Assembly (NCBI GenBank): GCA_029378245.1
Contig: JARKIF010000028.1
Location: forward strand, 62,001 to 126,000
Length of the DNA stretch: 64,000 nt
Reading direction: 5' to 3'
Source of the DNA: Roridomyces roridus
Taxonomy: Eukaryota > Basidiomycota > Agaricomycetes > Agaricales > Mycenaceae
The translations under genes and the position numbers were made by a program. This document shows positions 36,734 to 47,856 of the stretch, in pieces (positions within the stretch are counted from its first letter, which is position 1; every line of letters starts with the position of its first letter). The notes under the pieces are model-generated. The model searched no databases, was not told the DNA's origin, and was given only the letters and a program-made list of their open reading frames with translations.

Positions 36734-38208
36734 ATGCCCCAGGACCCGTTCGACTTTCCAGAGAGCTCAAAGAGGACGTGGCTTATCTCGGCGGTAGGAC
36801 CTTCAACGTTTGAACGATTGACAAGCTCTAATGGTCGTGCGACAGGCAGAAGTCGTCATGTATGGTATGAGGTTCAATTCTCTCTTCATTTCGTTTGCTC
36901 CATTTCTTCTTCAGGTGTCTACGCCGTCTTGTTTGTGTTTTACATGAAGATCCTGCGCAAGTCCAAGGGATTTCGCAATAATCGCTTCCTCCATTGTGCA
37001 ACCATCGTTCTCTTTTTTCTCTCCACCATACACTTGTTTCTTCTACTTCCCATCGCTGTATGGGAGACGAAATTTGGCAGTGGGTGGATATTGACAATCC
37101 TGGATACCGAGGATGGTTCTCCGCTGTTCCCCGCTCCTCCCCAAGAGCCATTGGTCAGAGCAGCATTTGGGATATATGTGACCAGCAAGTATGTCTAGTG
37201 TTGCTCGTAAATATCAAGACAACTAACGGAGCATTCATCATAGTATTATCGCCGACAGTATCTTCGTGGGTTTACACATAGGGCATATGTGGATCCTGAC
37301 CATCTATTATCAGGTGTTCAGGTGCTACGCCATTTGGGGCTTTCGCCTCTTGATTGTCGCCGTGCCGGCACTCTGTACTTTGTGCGTAGCAGGTGTGTAA
37401 CTTGCCAATCTGTTGGAAAGGGCTCTCTGATTGTTTTCCCGAAGCTCTGGGATATTGGCAGGTGATTCAGCCTGATAAAATTGTAGTAATTGACGGTCGA
37501 ACGGTCGGTTCTCCTCCTTCGTTTCCTTCTGGGTTCGACTGACTCGAACTTCACACTCAGGCACAGGCTCCTATTGTAGTTTCATTGTTCACCATCCCGA
37601 TTCTAATATCCCTTGCAACTACCATGACACTGATGATTCTGAGTGGTGTGTTGTCCGAGTGTCTCTAATGATCACGATTAACTTGTTTTCAGCGGGACGA
37701 ATCTGGTGGTTGGGATGCAGGGCGCGGAAACTCATGGGATACAAGACAGGACGGTATTACACCGTCTGTGCCATGATGTAGGTTTCCGTCTCAGTTTCAA
37801 GACTTTGGGTAGTCTGATCCAACGTGTCTAGATTGGAATCTGGTGCCCTGTATGTCGCTGGCGCGCTCCTTCTGGCCATCCTCTCAATGGTATATTATTA
37901 CGATGATCTCGTCATGTCTGCACCAATCACCGCGCAATTGGCTGTGAGTCACGCATATTTGCAGGCTACCAGGACTTGACTGACTCACAATGCTTTAGGG
38001 CATAGCACCGACTATCATCGCCGTCCGCGTTGGATTAAACAAGAGCGTTGAAAGCGTGGATAGCTTTGCCATTGCCGTGCAGCGTCCGCGACAACAAATG
38101 CCCTCCGTGGATTTCCAGGTTAGCACCACTGGTCTAATCGAACCGCCTCCAGTCGTATATCTTCACCCCGAAAACATCATCGGGGCTCAAAAGTTCGAGT
38201 CGGTGTAA
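36734..38208 (+). CDS. Seven-helix fungal membrane protein, copy 1
   Basis: Exon 1 (36734-36793) gives MPQDPFDFPESSKRTWLISA. A 19-nt micro-exon (36846-36864) encodes AEVVMY and joins GVYAVLFVFYMKILRKSKGF. Further segments are hydrophobic: LHCATIVLFFLSTIHLFLLL, APIVVSLFTIPILISLATTM, GALYVAGALLLAILSMVYYY, and an amphipathic last helix GIAPTIIAVRVGLNKSVESV. Conserved family words are RCYAIWGFRLLIVAV, AGRIWWLGCRARKLMGYKTG and ILESGALY. I count about seven membrane segments and a Ser/Pro-rich cytosolic tail ending KFESV. The family is large in mushrooms and has GPCR-like topology, but no ligand or function is established as far as I know. It is the first of three tandem copies. Confidence 0.75.
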
Positions 38209-39008
38209 ATGTATCATTCAACTTTCCTTGGACATTGCCTCGACGAGCCAATCTTGATACTATGTGTATTCATTCAGACCTGTTTCTCGTGTACAACAAC
38301 ATTTAAACTGGAAATCTTATTGTAAAAACGATTTGAATCAAGGCGAACCTGGACCCAGCAATGTGGCGGTGTCCTCAATGTGGCGTAGCCATGCGTTGTG
38401 TACGCAAGTTTGGATCTTATGCTTCCTCTTGCCTTGTTCTCCCCGATCTACAGTCCCATCTCCTCGAGCTCATCTCCTCGAGTTCATCTCCTCTTGAGAT
38501 TCTAGGGGAACTCGGGCAGCGTCGGCAAAACAGTCTCACTCTCAATCCACCGATGTGATTCCGGAATCCTGTAGCGACCCCTCCGGACGGATCGACTTCT
38601 TGCTCCCGCTATTCTACTTATCCTGTGGGCTGGGTGAACCGGTCCTTTTCGCATGACACCTGGCTATAATTCTCTAATCACATATTGGCACAACTCATTC
38701 GATAATCTTCGATTGAGCAACTGGAAACCGTCAATGCGGCTGCAAAGGTGGAGGCCGTGTAATGTTAAGTTCCATTGGCTTCTCTTGCCTTTGCATGCGG
38801 ATTGCATCTCTTTTAATAGTTGTCAGGTCCCGTTCTGGCAAAGAACAGCGACACCTGGCTCGCGGAATCAATTGCTGTGCACGACGCAGGCCAATCCTGA
38901 ATCAGCGCGATTCGCCAACATCTTCTCTCGTTGCATCGCATCGCCTCGCGCAGCACCTCCTTTGTATATAAATCCTCTTTCTCCTAAGTCGGTCAGTTCT
39001 TTTCCCCA
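38209..39008. other. Intergenic tract with TATA box of copy 2
   Basis: There is no gene. The phrase GTGGCGGTGTCCTCAATG near 38361 recurs after copy 2 (about 40610) and after copy 3 (about 43757), marking the repeated unit. GTATATAAATC near 38964 is a TATA box about 45 nt before the ATG at 39009. Confidence 0.5.
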
Positions 39009-40566
39009 ATGTTCACAGAGACCGTACGCTTTGAAACGGACATCGGAGCCTTTAACACTGACTCTGAGAGGACATGGCTTCTGACGGCGGTACGATCTTC
39101 ATCCAGCGTAGCAGGCTCTCGGGCTAATGTTGGTTGTGACAGGCCGAGGTGTTCCTCTATGGTGCGTCTCGTGTTCAACGCTGTCCAAATGCCATCTGTT
39201 CAATACCTCCCACTAGGTTTCTATGTCATCTTGTTTGGATTTTACATGCGTATCCTACGCACATCTAGGGGATTCCGAAGCCATCCCTTCCTGCATTCGG
39301 CGACCACGATCCTCTTTCTCCTCTCCACCGCACATCTGGCTCTGCTGCTTCCCGTCGCTGTACTGCAGAATAAATTTGGCAACGGGTGGTTCTGGACGAT
39401 TATCTACAGCATTGATACTTTCATACGGGACCGCTCTCTTCCCCCACAGGAGCCATTAGTTAGAGCCGCATTTGGGCTCTATGTCACAAGCAGGTGCGCA
39501 TGATATGGTACTGGTTATGGAATCATTTATGGGACACTAGTGTTGTGGCAGACAGCATCTTCGTGCGGTCTCTTTGAAAATTTTCGGATTATGTCTTGAA
39601 CAATCAATCTTGTCAGGTGTTTCGGTGCTACGCCATTTGGGGCTTCCGTCTCATGATCGTCGCCGTTCCAGCACTCTGCACGTTGGGCGTTGCAGGTGCG
39701 TAACTTGCCGATCGCTGGAAGAGGCACTCTGATTTTTCCCCAGTTTTTGGTTATTGGCAGGTCATTCAGCCTGATAGGATTGCGGCATTTCACAGGGTTG
39801 GCCCACATCCTGACTTTCTGGGTTCAACTGACCACAATGCGGAACAGGACATGATGATCACTTCATTCACGATCCCCATTCTAATTTCCCTGGTGACTAA
39901 TCTCATGCTCATGATTCTGAGTGGTATGTTATCTGAATTTCCAATTATCGCAGTTGCCCTGATCTCGTTTTCAGCGGGACGAATCTGGTGGCTGGGATGC
40001 AGGGCGCGCAAAATGATGGGATACAAAACGGGACGGTATTACACAGTCTGCGCCTTGATGTAAGTGTCCTTCTGTTTTGAACACTTTGATTCACCTCGTC
40101 CAGATTGGAATCTGGTGCTTTCTATGTGGTTGGTGCAGTCCTTCTGGCGATACTATCGATCTTCTATTACGCCGATGATCTCGTCATGTGTGCACCCATA
40201 ACTGCGCAATTAGCTGTGAGTTCCAACCAGAACCTGTCAGTCCTTCAACTGTCGCTGAGATGTGAGATTCTCTAGGGCATAGCACCGACCATAATCGCCG
40301 TCCGCGTTGGACTAAACAAGAGCATTGAAAGCGTTGATAGCTTTGCAATTGCGGTGCAGCGTCCACGACGACCACTGCCTTCCATGAATTTCAACGCCAG
40401 CACCACTGGTCCAATCCAACAACCGGCGGTCATATATCTTCGCCCAGAAAGCATTACCGAGACTCAGAAGTTGGAGACGGTGAAATGTATTCAACTTTCC
40501 CGACATCACCTCGACGATCTTGGTACTATGTATTTATTCAAATCTGTTTTCATGTACAAGAACTGA
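39009..40566 (+). CDS. Seven-helix fungal membrane protein, copy 2
   Basis: Same exon plan as copy 1, including the 19-nt micro-exon (AEVFLY) between a short first exon (MFTETVRFETDIGAFNTDSE...) and FYVILFGFYMRILRTSRGF. Helices include LHSATTILFLLSTAHLALLL, ITSFTIPILISLVTNLMLMI, AFYVVGAVLLAILSIFYYAD and GIAPTIIAVRVGLNKSIESV. AGRIWWLGCRARKMMGYKTG is conserved. The C terminus is unusual: where copies 1 and 3 stop after FESV or FETV, copy 2 lacks the stop and reads on for about 21 residues (KCIQLSRHHLDD...FMYKN) to a TGA at 40564-40566. The sequence up to that point is intact. Confidence 0.72.
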
Positions 40567-40599
40567 ACTGGCTATTGTGAACACCAGCCGAATCAGGTC

Positions 40600-41494
40600 G
40601 AACCTCCTTGATGGCGGTGTTCCCCAATTATGCCTTGTGTACACAAGTTAGGATCTCCGAGTAGCTCCGGTCTCCCTTGCTTCCGCACCCCACCGCGTGT
40701 GAGCTCGAAACTCAGCAATCCTGATGAGCATCCAAAACAGTTCCCCCCTCCTCTGCCTACTTGTCAACCTCTTTATCCCCCAATCGAGTCTTCGCCTCCC
40801 GCGCAAGCTATTCTTGTCTGGGTCGTCCTGTCCGGCAAACCGCTTGGCAGATGCAACGGCTAGGGACTATCCGGAGCTTGAAGCACCTCTGGCAAAGCCA
40901 AGGACATCATCGGTATCGGCATGGGTTCCAATACGGCTGAATTTCTGCATATAAATCCCCGTCAACTTGCTTTGGCTTTGTTGATGTCATCTTCTCGAGA
41001 TCTCCTGCTCAAAATCCGCAAGACGAAATGCTCCAGAAGAACTCTGGATCGGGTTATGTAGAGAATCCGTGGACGTCGTTCTCCTGCAGACTCCCGCTCT
41101 TTGCCCGTAACAGTCCCACTCCACTCTAGATAGATCTGGCTGAGTGTCGAGTTGGCTTTGCTGTTGCGGCGACCTCGGACCAGTGATCGACTCCTTGCTC
41201 CCTATGCATGAGCAATCCAAATTGGCTGGACGCATGCTGGACTGTGCGCTCTATCCGCATGGAAACCCTTGTCCAAGGAAGCATCATCTCCTTACATGTG
41301 CTCTAGCTCTTGAGGTCTTCGAACCTGGAGATTGGGTGGCATCCGAGTTTAATTTCCATCTTCCCGTCTTCATCAGAATCACCACGTCCGAGGGATGTGG
41401 AGCGTCCATGTGCACTGCCGCTCTTTGCACAGGAATGGTACTGTCTCAGGCAGCATACTATAAGAGCTCGATGTACGGTAGTCTCGAAGTAAAG
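40600..41494 (+). repeat. Remnant of the repeated unit between copies 2 and 3
   Basis: The part at about 40785-40980 matches the promoter of the peroxidase gene at about 43970-44225: ATCGAGTCTTCGCCTC, GCAAGCTATTCTTGTCTG, and GCATATAAA followed by GTCAACTTG. The TATA-like string at 40950 leads to no gene. This suggests that the unit once carried, or donated, the peroxidase upstream region. Confidence 0.55.
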
Positions 41495-43523
41495 ATGTCT
41501 TCCAATCCTGACGCCGGTCCTACCGGTCCGCCTCCCGAGGACGTAATCCGAACGATACAAGCCACATCGTTTATGACATCGGTACGCTTCAGCCCCAGCC
41601 ACAGGCTCTCGTCTCATGATCATTTGGTTGTACTACAGGCCGAGATGTTCTTATACGGTCCGTTCCAGTTTTTCATTTTTGCGGTCTCTTCCAAATTTTG
41701 TCCAGGTGCTTCCGTTGTGCTCTTTGGATTTTATGTGACCATCCTTCGGAAACCGGGTGAATTCCAAAAGAATCGTCTCCTGCATTCTGCAACAATCACT
41801 CTCTTTCCTCTTTCCACCATACATCTCGCCTTGCTGCTTTCCATCACTGCCGTGGAGACCAGCTCATTTGTGTATTATATGTGACTGACCTCCCAGCCAC
41901 CTTAGGTGTTTTGAGTAATTGGTAAAGGAATACGGGCACAAACAATAAGCTGGAGAGGTCTGGGGAGTAGCCTGGGTTCAGACGAGTCGGAGGACACCAA
42001 AACCACCCGATTCCGTCAAGAGTCGGTGACATGGGAAATATTTTGCCAAGGCGAGTCTAAAAATGGGAAAGACGGCTGAGCCAGCCACCTGTGGAACTGA
42101 GCAGGATGGAGGAGAGAGATAAAGACAGCGGATGTTCAGGGGATAGCCCGAGGTCTGCCGAGTATAATGAGTACAAGAAGTCGCCAATTGGTGCGGTCGT
42201 CGTCGAGAACGAGGTGGTGCAGTGCAAGCGATGAGCCAAAATAAGAAAACACGTGTTTCGGATGCCCGCCCCGGCTGTGACAGGCACAGCAACCTGCCAA
42301 CGTCATGGATCGGGACGAAATTCGGCCTCAGACAGCACATCGACCACCTTTCCACTATGCCACAACAGCCGGGTAATATTCCTGCTCCAAAGCCTTGTTT
42401 GAGGCAAGTGGCTGGACAGCTAGGCCGGCCGGTTAGCCAGTCTCCGATAATACAGCATGCAAATGACGGCGCCGATCGAACTAGTAGTGAGAGCAGCATT
42501 CGGGGTTCATGTCACAAGCAAGTGAGTACATTCTGTTCATGAAATCGTGTCATAGTCACGTCAGAGTCCGCTCTCCAGTGTTATTGCAGACAGCATATTT
42601 GTGGGCAATCCGTCGGCGCACAGATCACGGGCGAGTGCTAATGCTTTGTTCTCAGGTGTTTAGGTGCTATGCAATTTGGAGTTTTCGCCGCAGAGTCATC
42701 ATCATTCCAACGCTCTGTACCATGGGCATTGCGGGTAGGTATCTAGCTATACAGTCTACAGAAGCCCTGATCGTTTCCATGAGGTGTCGGATATTGGCAT
42801 GTCTCTCAGGGTCTCACGCTGGTTGGTGCCAAATCTTCTCTCCGCTTTCCTGCTTTCCGGATCTGACTGAATTCCATCCAAAAGCAAGCCTTTTTTCTGT
42901 TCGACATTAATATAATATCCCTTTCGAATACTATCATACTCATGATTCTGAGCGGTATGTCACGAGTCTTTATCCCAACCCATCTGATTATTTTGCACTC
43001 AGCGGGACGAATATGGTGGCTCGCACGCGTAGCTCGCAAAATAATGGGATACAAAACAGCTGCTAGCAAGCGGTACCGTATTGTGTGCGCTATGATGTAA
43101 GCCTGCTGCGTCGCGTGTCTGTCGAGGTTGTTCACCTTGTCCAGATTGGAGTCTGGTGCTCTATACGGCATCGGCGCCGGTCTCATGGCTGGCCTGATGG
43201 TGACAGGCCAGTTCAATGACTATGTAGTCACGAGCGCAGCAATAACTGGGCAGTTGGTGGTAAGCTGATTCATGACCAGCCAATAGGTAAATAACTAACA
43301 ATTCTTCAAGGGAATAGCGCCGACTATAATTGCTGTCCGTGTCGGACTGAGTAGGAGCGCCGAGAGCGTCGACAGCTTCATTATTGCGGCCAAGCCTCCG
43401 CGACGACCACTGTCTTCCATGAATTTCCGCATCAGCACCACTGGTCCGATCGAACCGCCAGCTGCGGTGGTATATCTTCGCCCCGAAAGCATCACCGGGG
43501 TTCAGAAGTTTGAGACGGTGTGA
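41495..43523 (+). pseudogene. Seven-helix membrane protein copy 3, interrupted
   Basis: The start MSSNPDAGPTGPPPEDVIRT, the 19-nt micro-exon (AEMFLY), and ASVVLFGFYVTILRKPGEFQ to LALLLSITAVET follow the family. At about 41865 the similarity stops and an unrelated 615 bp replaces the roughly 90 bp expected; the frame meets a stop at 41882. Family sequence resumes at about 42480 (CATTCGGGGTTCATGTCACA) and continues through CYAIWSFRRRVIIIPTLCTM, AGRIWWLARVARKIMGYKTA, ILESGALYGIGAGLMAGLMV, GIAPTIIAVRVGLSRSAESV and the end QKFETV. The part around 42790-42900 is also poorly conserved. A hidden intron of over 600 nt is possible but would remove a conserved loop. Confidence 0.6.
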
Positions 43524-44191
43524 TACATAATCAACGACGGTTTGGTGAGCAGAATATCGTTCCTTCTGCGATAATCACCCCGGACCTTGGGACAATTGTG
43601 GGAGACTTCATTTTCGACCGGTGCTATTTGGGTCAATCTTGTATTTATTCGGACCTGATTTTCGTGTACAACTAGTAACCTGACATTCAAATTCGTCTGA
43701 ATAATGTCGTTTCAACTCCAAATTCAAGTTGAACCTATCTGCATCGAACCTCCTTGGTGGCGGTGTTCTTGATTCATGGTTTGTATACGCAAGTTAGGAA
43801 CTCGCTTGGTTCTTGCCGCAATGCCGCATCTCTGGCTCCCCGCCGTCGTCTGTATAGCCAGCAGCTCTTTGCTCAGCCAGTGCGGAATCTGCACCGGCGC
43901 ACTGGTTCTGTCTTGAGAGCCCCACGGTCCCGCTTGCGGAACTCTTCCTTTCTTAATGCCAGACCTCAGCATCCCCCAATCGCGTCTTCGCCTCAACCGC
44001 AAGCTATTCTTGTCTGCGTCGTCCTGTCGCGACGCCCTCGGACGAGCGAACCAATGTATAGCAGACAACCCACAGCGTTCAACGGTCAGGTACCATCCAG
44101 AAGCACCTCCGGCCAAGTAACGGTCATCGTGGGTATTGGCACCGATGGCAATACGGCAAGTCCCCGTCCTGCGCGGCACTCGCTAACTCGA

Positions 44192-44201
44192 AATTTCTGC
44201 A
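44192..44201 (+). promoter_or_regulatory. TATA box of the peroxidase gene
   Basis: GCATATAAAAGG lies about 45 nt upstream of the ATG at 44242, at a normal distance. Its surroundings are shared with 40785-40980. Confidence 0.5.
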
Positions 44202-44241
44202 TATAAAAGGCTCGTCAACTTGTTTCAATCTATCTACAAGA

Positions 44242-46336
44242 ATGTTCTTCTCCCTCGCCACATCGACCCTGCTTGTAGGATACGCCTCCGCATCGCAAGC
44301 TCAACGCCTGTGGCCCTCACCCCAGTTGGACGCCCTCGACGCCGCACGATTCGATCAATCGGGTTTCAACGGCAACTTCCTCATGGTTTTCACTGGCCTT
44401 GACCGGTGCGACAACTTTCTCTTTGGAGGTGGGAGTACTGGGCGGTCGAATGCGGCTGATTGGATACGAACTGTTCGTGTTTGACTTATTCTTTTCCGTT
44501 GTGTTGAATCTAACCTTCCTACTGTTATAAAGGCGTACCACGACATGGCCACGCACAACGTTACGGACGGCACCGGCGGTCTGGACGCGTCGATCCGCTT
44601 CACGGCGGAAAAATCACGTCCAGAGGTATGTCGTACCTGTTGGTAGACGCATTCCCTCAGTGATCCATTTCAGAACGCCGGGGACGGTTTCAACAACACC
44701 TTCCAGGTCCTCTCAAGCGTGGCCAATCGTTATGTCGGATGTGCGTCCTTTTCTTTCAGATTAAACTCAGTCTCAGGAATTGCTCTGGTAGTCGCCGACA
44801 GCCTGGCAGTCGCGGCTGTACTTGCCATCGAGAACTGGTGAGCCCAAGTGTCTCCAGCTCAAGTTTCATCTCTCACCAGGAATAGTGGGGGCCCAGAGAT
44901 CGCGTTCCGCGGAGGCCGCATCGACGCAGGGGAGCCGAACGCTCCTGGTGTCCCGCAACCACAGGAGGATCTGGAAACGCATATCGCTGCTTTCGCTCGC
45001 CAGGGCTTCACACCGACGGAGATGATCGGCTTGGTTGCCTGCGGGTGCGTGTTGTATTCGAGATGGGAAACTGAAATAACTGATGGTGTATTAGACACAC
45101 CTTCGGAGGGGTCCAGTACACATTCTTCCCGGATATTGTTGATGAGTTGAACGACCCAGGGGACACGGAGGATGTAGCGCATTTCGACAGCACGTCCGTG
45201 AACTTTGATAATAACGTGTGAGTGTCCTCTGTTCTCTTCTCTTCATTATTCCGAGTTGAACCTTCTCGCAGGGCAAAGGAGTACATTTCCGGCAGCACGC
45301 AAAATCCGCTGGTCGTTGGGTTCAACGATACCACTAATTCGGACAAGCGCATCTTTGGGAGCGATGGGAATGTCACTATGAACTCGTGCGTATTGAACTT
45401 CTCTAGAATTACAATTCTAACTTTGTTCAACTCAGACTCGCATCCTCGCCGTCCTTGTACGCATCAACCTGTGCAGACCTATTCGCCCGCATGCTAGACA
45501 CCGTGCCCCACGGCGTGCAGCTCACGGACGTGATCACCCCTCTTCCCGTCAAGCTGGCCAATGTCGAATTCACAATGGCGAATGATACGATGATGCTCGG
45601 AGGACAAGTTCGGGTGCGTGTTCAAATCATCGGGCAATCATTCACCCGCTGATACTCCGTCCAAGTTTTGGAATCACACCGAAGAGTCGGCGGGCACGGT
45701 CCAAATGCTGTGGGATGACCACCTCGGAGCCATCGGGAACACCACGCTTGGATTCGCAGGTGCCGGGTCGGCCACAGGAGGCAAGTACACCTCTGCGTGG
45801 TACGGATTCGACCCCACTGGTTCGCCATTCGCGTCGCTTTCCCTCGACCCTGCAGCGGGTATCCAGCGCCTTCGGTTCGTCATCGATGGGAAACTAGAAG
45901 ACCAAGGCGGGGTGGGGTTCGCGGTCCAGGACGCGTATATGTTCTCTGAGTCGTCGTGTTTGTATAATTCCAGTGTGTCGCCGGAGGGAGATGTCACTGC
46001 TAGTGGGAGGGTTGATATCGCGGTGAGTTTCACGGCTTTTGTGTATAACTACGACTGACACGAAAAATGCTCCTACAGGTTCGCAACGGCGTCAACCTCA
46101 CCCGGGTCTACCTCGAGACTGTAACACAGGACGGCGAGGGGCGCATAGTCATTGTTGAGATAGACATTCCTCGTCCTGAGCAGCGTATCGCTGTCAACTC
46201 GGCCTATTCGCTGTGGAATTTGAACACCACCAGTGTTGACGAATTCACCATCGGTGCGGAGATCGACGGTCAGACGTATTCGACGACGCAGCTCAGGAGT
46301 GTGTTGGACTCGGATTTCCTGCCGTGTGGTGCATAG
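44242..46336 (+). CDS. Secreted haem peroxidase (plant/fungal peroxidase superfamily)
   Basis: A signal peptide (MFFSLATSTLLVGYASASQA) starts the protein. Exons then join to give WIRT-AYHDMATHN, with the distal Arg and His of class II-type peroxidases, GTGGLDASIRFTAEKSRPEN, VADSLAVAAVLAIENCGGPE, IAFRGGRIDAGEPNAPGVPQ and the proximal His in EMIGLVACGHTFGGVQ. The Gly-His pair of the proximal site is split by an intron near 45047. A C-terminal extension of about 250 residues (FWNHTEESAGTVQML, SLDPAAGIQRLRF, VRNGVNLTRVYLETV, ending DFLPCGA) follows and looks beta-rich; I do not recognise it as a named domain. Several N-glycosylation sites fit secretion. The enzyme probably oxidises phenolic or similar extracellular substrates using H2O2. 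Catalytic tryptophan or manganese-site residues were not identified, so ligninolysis is not claimed. Confidence 0.85.
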
Positions 46337-46446
46337 AGCTCAAATCGGATAGTCGAGATAGCCCGAGGCGATCCTATGAATTCATACGTTATTTGTCGTG
46401 AATTATACATCATTTTACCCCATGTCCCTCATAAATAAACCAAGGC

Positions 46447-46998
46447 CTAGGCACCATGCCTCCACAGCCCATCAGCGCGGGTCGGGAACGCCTGCATCCC
46501 AAGCGCACCAGGAATCCCCCTGGACAAAGTCGGATCCGACTGGGCGTATGGGTACGGCGCGGGTCTAGGCGTTCCCGGCGGCGCTCCGTACACGTAATCC
46601 TGCCTACGACCGGGGGCAGGCGGGGGAGGAGGCGAGTGCGCCCTGAGCAGTGCCACCGGTTGAGGTTCGGGTACGACGTTGATTCCGTGAGGCATCCTCG
46701 AGCTCCTGTCGCGCGAACTGCATCCCCCATGGCCAGGACTTGCTGGGGAATTAGGAGGCACAACGCTGAGGAATTGAGCTTGCTCAGGGACGATGATGCA
46801 GTCCGGATGCGCGTGGAAATTGGTGCTCAGTGTGTCTGGGAATGGGATGTAGGGAGAGAGTTCGGCAGATGGGATGCGGTCTTTCATCCATGCAGGGGCG
46901 GTGGAACTTCCACCGTGACGGCTGGGAGTTGCAGGAGAGGTAGGTATGCGACGCTCGACCGGCGAGCGGGGACTGGATGGATTGCGATGAGAGCTCAT
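46447..46998 (-). CDS. Proline-rich disordered protein
   Basis: A single minus-strand frame from MSSHRNPSSPRSPVERRIPT to RADGLWRHGA, about 183 residues, rich in Pro, Ser and Arg with HSPPPPPAPGRR and YVYGAPPGTPRPAPYPYAQ. No domain is recognised. A TATA-like TATAAAG lies about 50 nt upstream on the minus strand (near 47047), which supports the chosen start over an upstream in-frame ATG at 47244. It is convergent with the peroxidase gene. Composition alone makes a false positive possible. Confidence 0.5.
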   Translation of the reverse strand: MSSHRNPSSPRSPVERRIPTSPATPSRHGGSSTAPAWMKDRIPSAELSPYIPFPDTLSTNFHAHPDCIIVPEQAQFLSVVPPNSPASPGHGGCSSRDRSSRMPHGINVVPEPQPVALLRAHSPPPPPAPGRRQDYVYGAPPGTPRPAPYPYAQSDPTLSRGIPGALGMQAFPTRADGLWRHGA

Positions 46999-47544
46999 GA
47001 TTCTGGAATGGATTTGACTGGAGAAGAACTGGCTTTGCGGAGTGCACTTTATACGCCCAACAGAATTGCAGTTGAAACAATTAGAAGATTGACAACCAAG
47101 TGCTTCCGCGGAAACAATTGCAGGTGGCAATAGAGTGTGTCGGCATCTCAGCCCAGATAGATGAAAGACAAAAGCCGCGTCGAGTTTCGATGTGTGGTGA
47201 CTCGCCGCGAGAAGGTGACTTGTGAACACGACGTGAGAGAGCAAGCCGAATGCCGCCGAAGTCCCAACTGACCCAGTGACTGGTTGTGGTAAGTATCACA
47301 CTTCGGGTTTGTGGCGTCATTCAAGATGATCGCGGAGAATCCAAGGCGTGGACGATGGTCAAACGATGGTGGTGGTTGGTGGTCAAGAGCTGCGGCACCG
47401 CCACCTGCTGGCAGCGGCCATGTCTTCCAGCTCGCGCAGCAATACATCAGCGAGAAGGTTGAAGTTGCAAGTCTTTGCTTGACCAAATACCCAGTGTGGG
47501 GAAGAGAGGAGAAGATCTATGTAAAGTCCCAGGAGAATCCGCGA
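46999..47544. other. Intergenic tract, nothing further recognised
   Basis: I see only the TATA-like box mentioned for the Pro-rich gene and no other gene or repeat. Confidence 0.5.
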
Positions 47545-47639
47545 GGCAAAAGGAACGATGGAGCAAAAGGAACGATGGAGCAAAAGGAACGATGGAGCAA
47601 AAGGAACGATGGAGCAAAAGGAACGATGGAGCAAAAGAA
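47545..47639 (-). repeat. 17-bp tandem repeat downstream of tRNA-Ser
   Basis: The plus-strand unit AGGAACGATGGAGCAAA is repeated five times exactly and continues with part of a sixth. On the minus strand, the direction of the tRNA, each unit reads TTTTGCTCCATCGTTCC and so contains a T run of the kind that ends pol III transcription. Confidence 0.85.
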
Positions 47640-47744
47640 CGACGCGAGCAGGACTTGAACCTGCGCTCGGAAACCGAAACAGATGTAGTGGTTGAAACTC
47701 CATGATATTCTAATCTGTCGCCTTAACCACTCGGCCATCGCGCC
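47640..47744 (-). tRNA. tRNA-Ser(AGA) with intron
   Basis: On the minus strand: acceptor GGCGCGA pairing with TCGCGTC (one G-T), D arm GGCCGAGTGGTTAAGGC, anticodon stem ACAGA/TCTGT, loop TTAGAA with anticodon AGA, an intron of about 23 nt after position 37, a long variable arm TCGGTTTCCGA, T arm GCAGG-TTCAAGT-CCTGC and discriminator G. All features fit a type II serine tRNA. A T run follows immediately in the tandem repeat. The F-box pseudogene starts 113 bp away on the other strand. Confidence 0.88.
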
Positions 47745-47856
47745 TGATGACCAACGATCCTCATAGGCCTTTACAGGTATGTCTCAGTTGCATTTCAGCT
47801 CGCCAAGCGATCATGCGATTACATATTTCATCAGATCTCTCTCTTCCTTCTCCACC

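Noticed and set aside
41978..42499. A 173-residue minus-strand frame in the insertion of seven-helix copy 3
   Set aside because: No motif, biased composition and no intron or promoter signals; it is likely chance within the inserted sequence.
44242..46336. Calling the peroxidase a lignin or manganese peroxidase
   Set aside because: Only the distal and proximal haem-site motifs can be seen. The specific manganese-binding or surface tryptophan residues were not identified.
47545..47639. CRISPR array
   Set aside because: The unit is 17 bp with no spacers, and the organism is a eukaryote.
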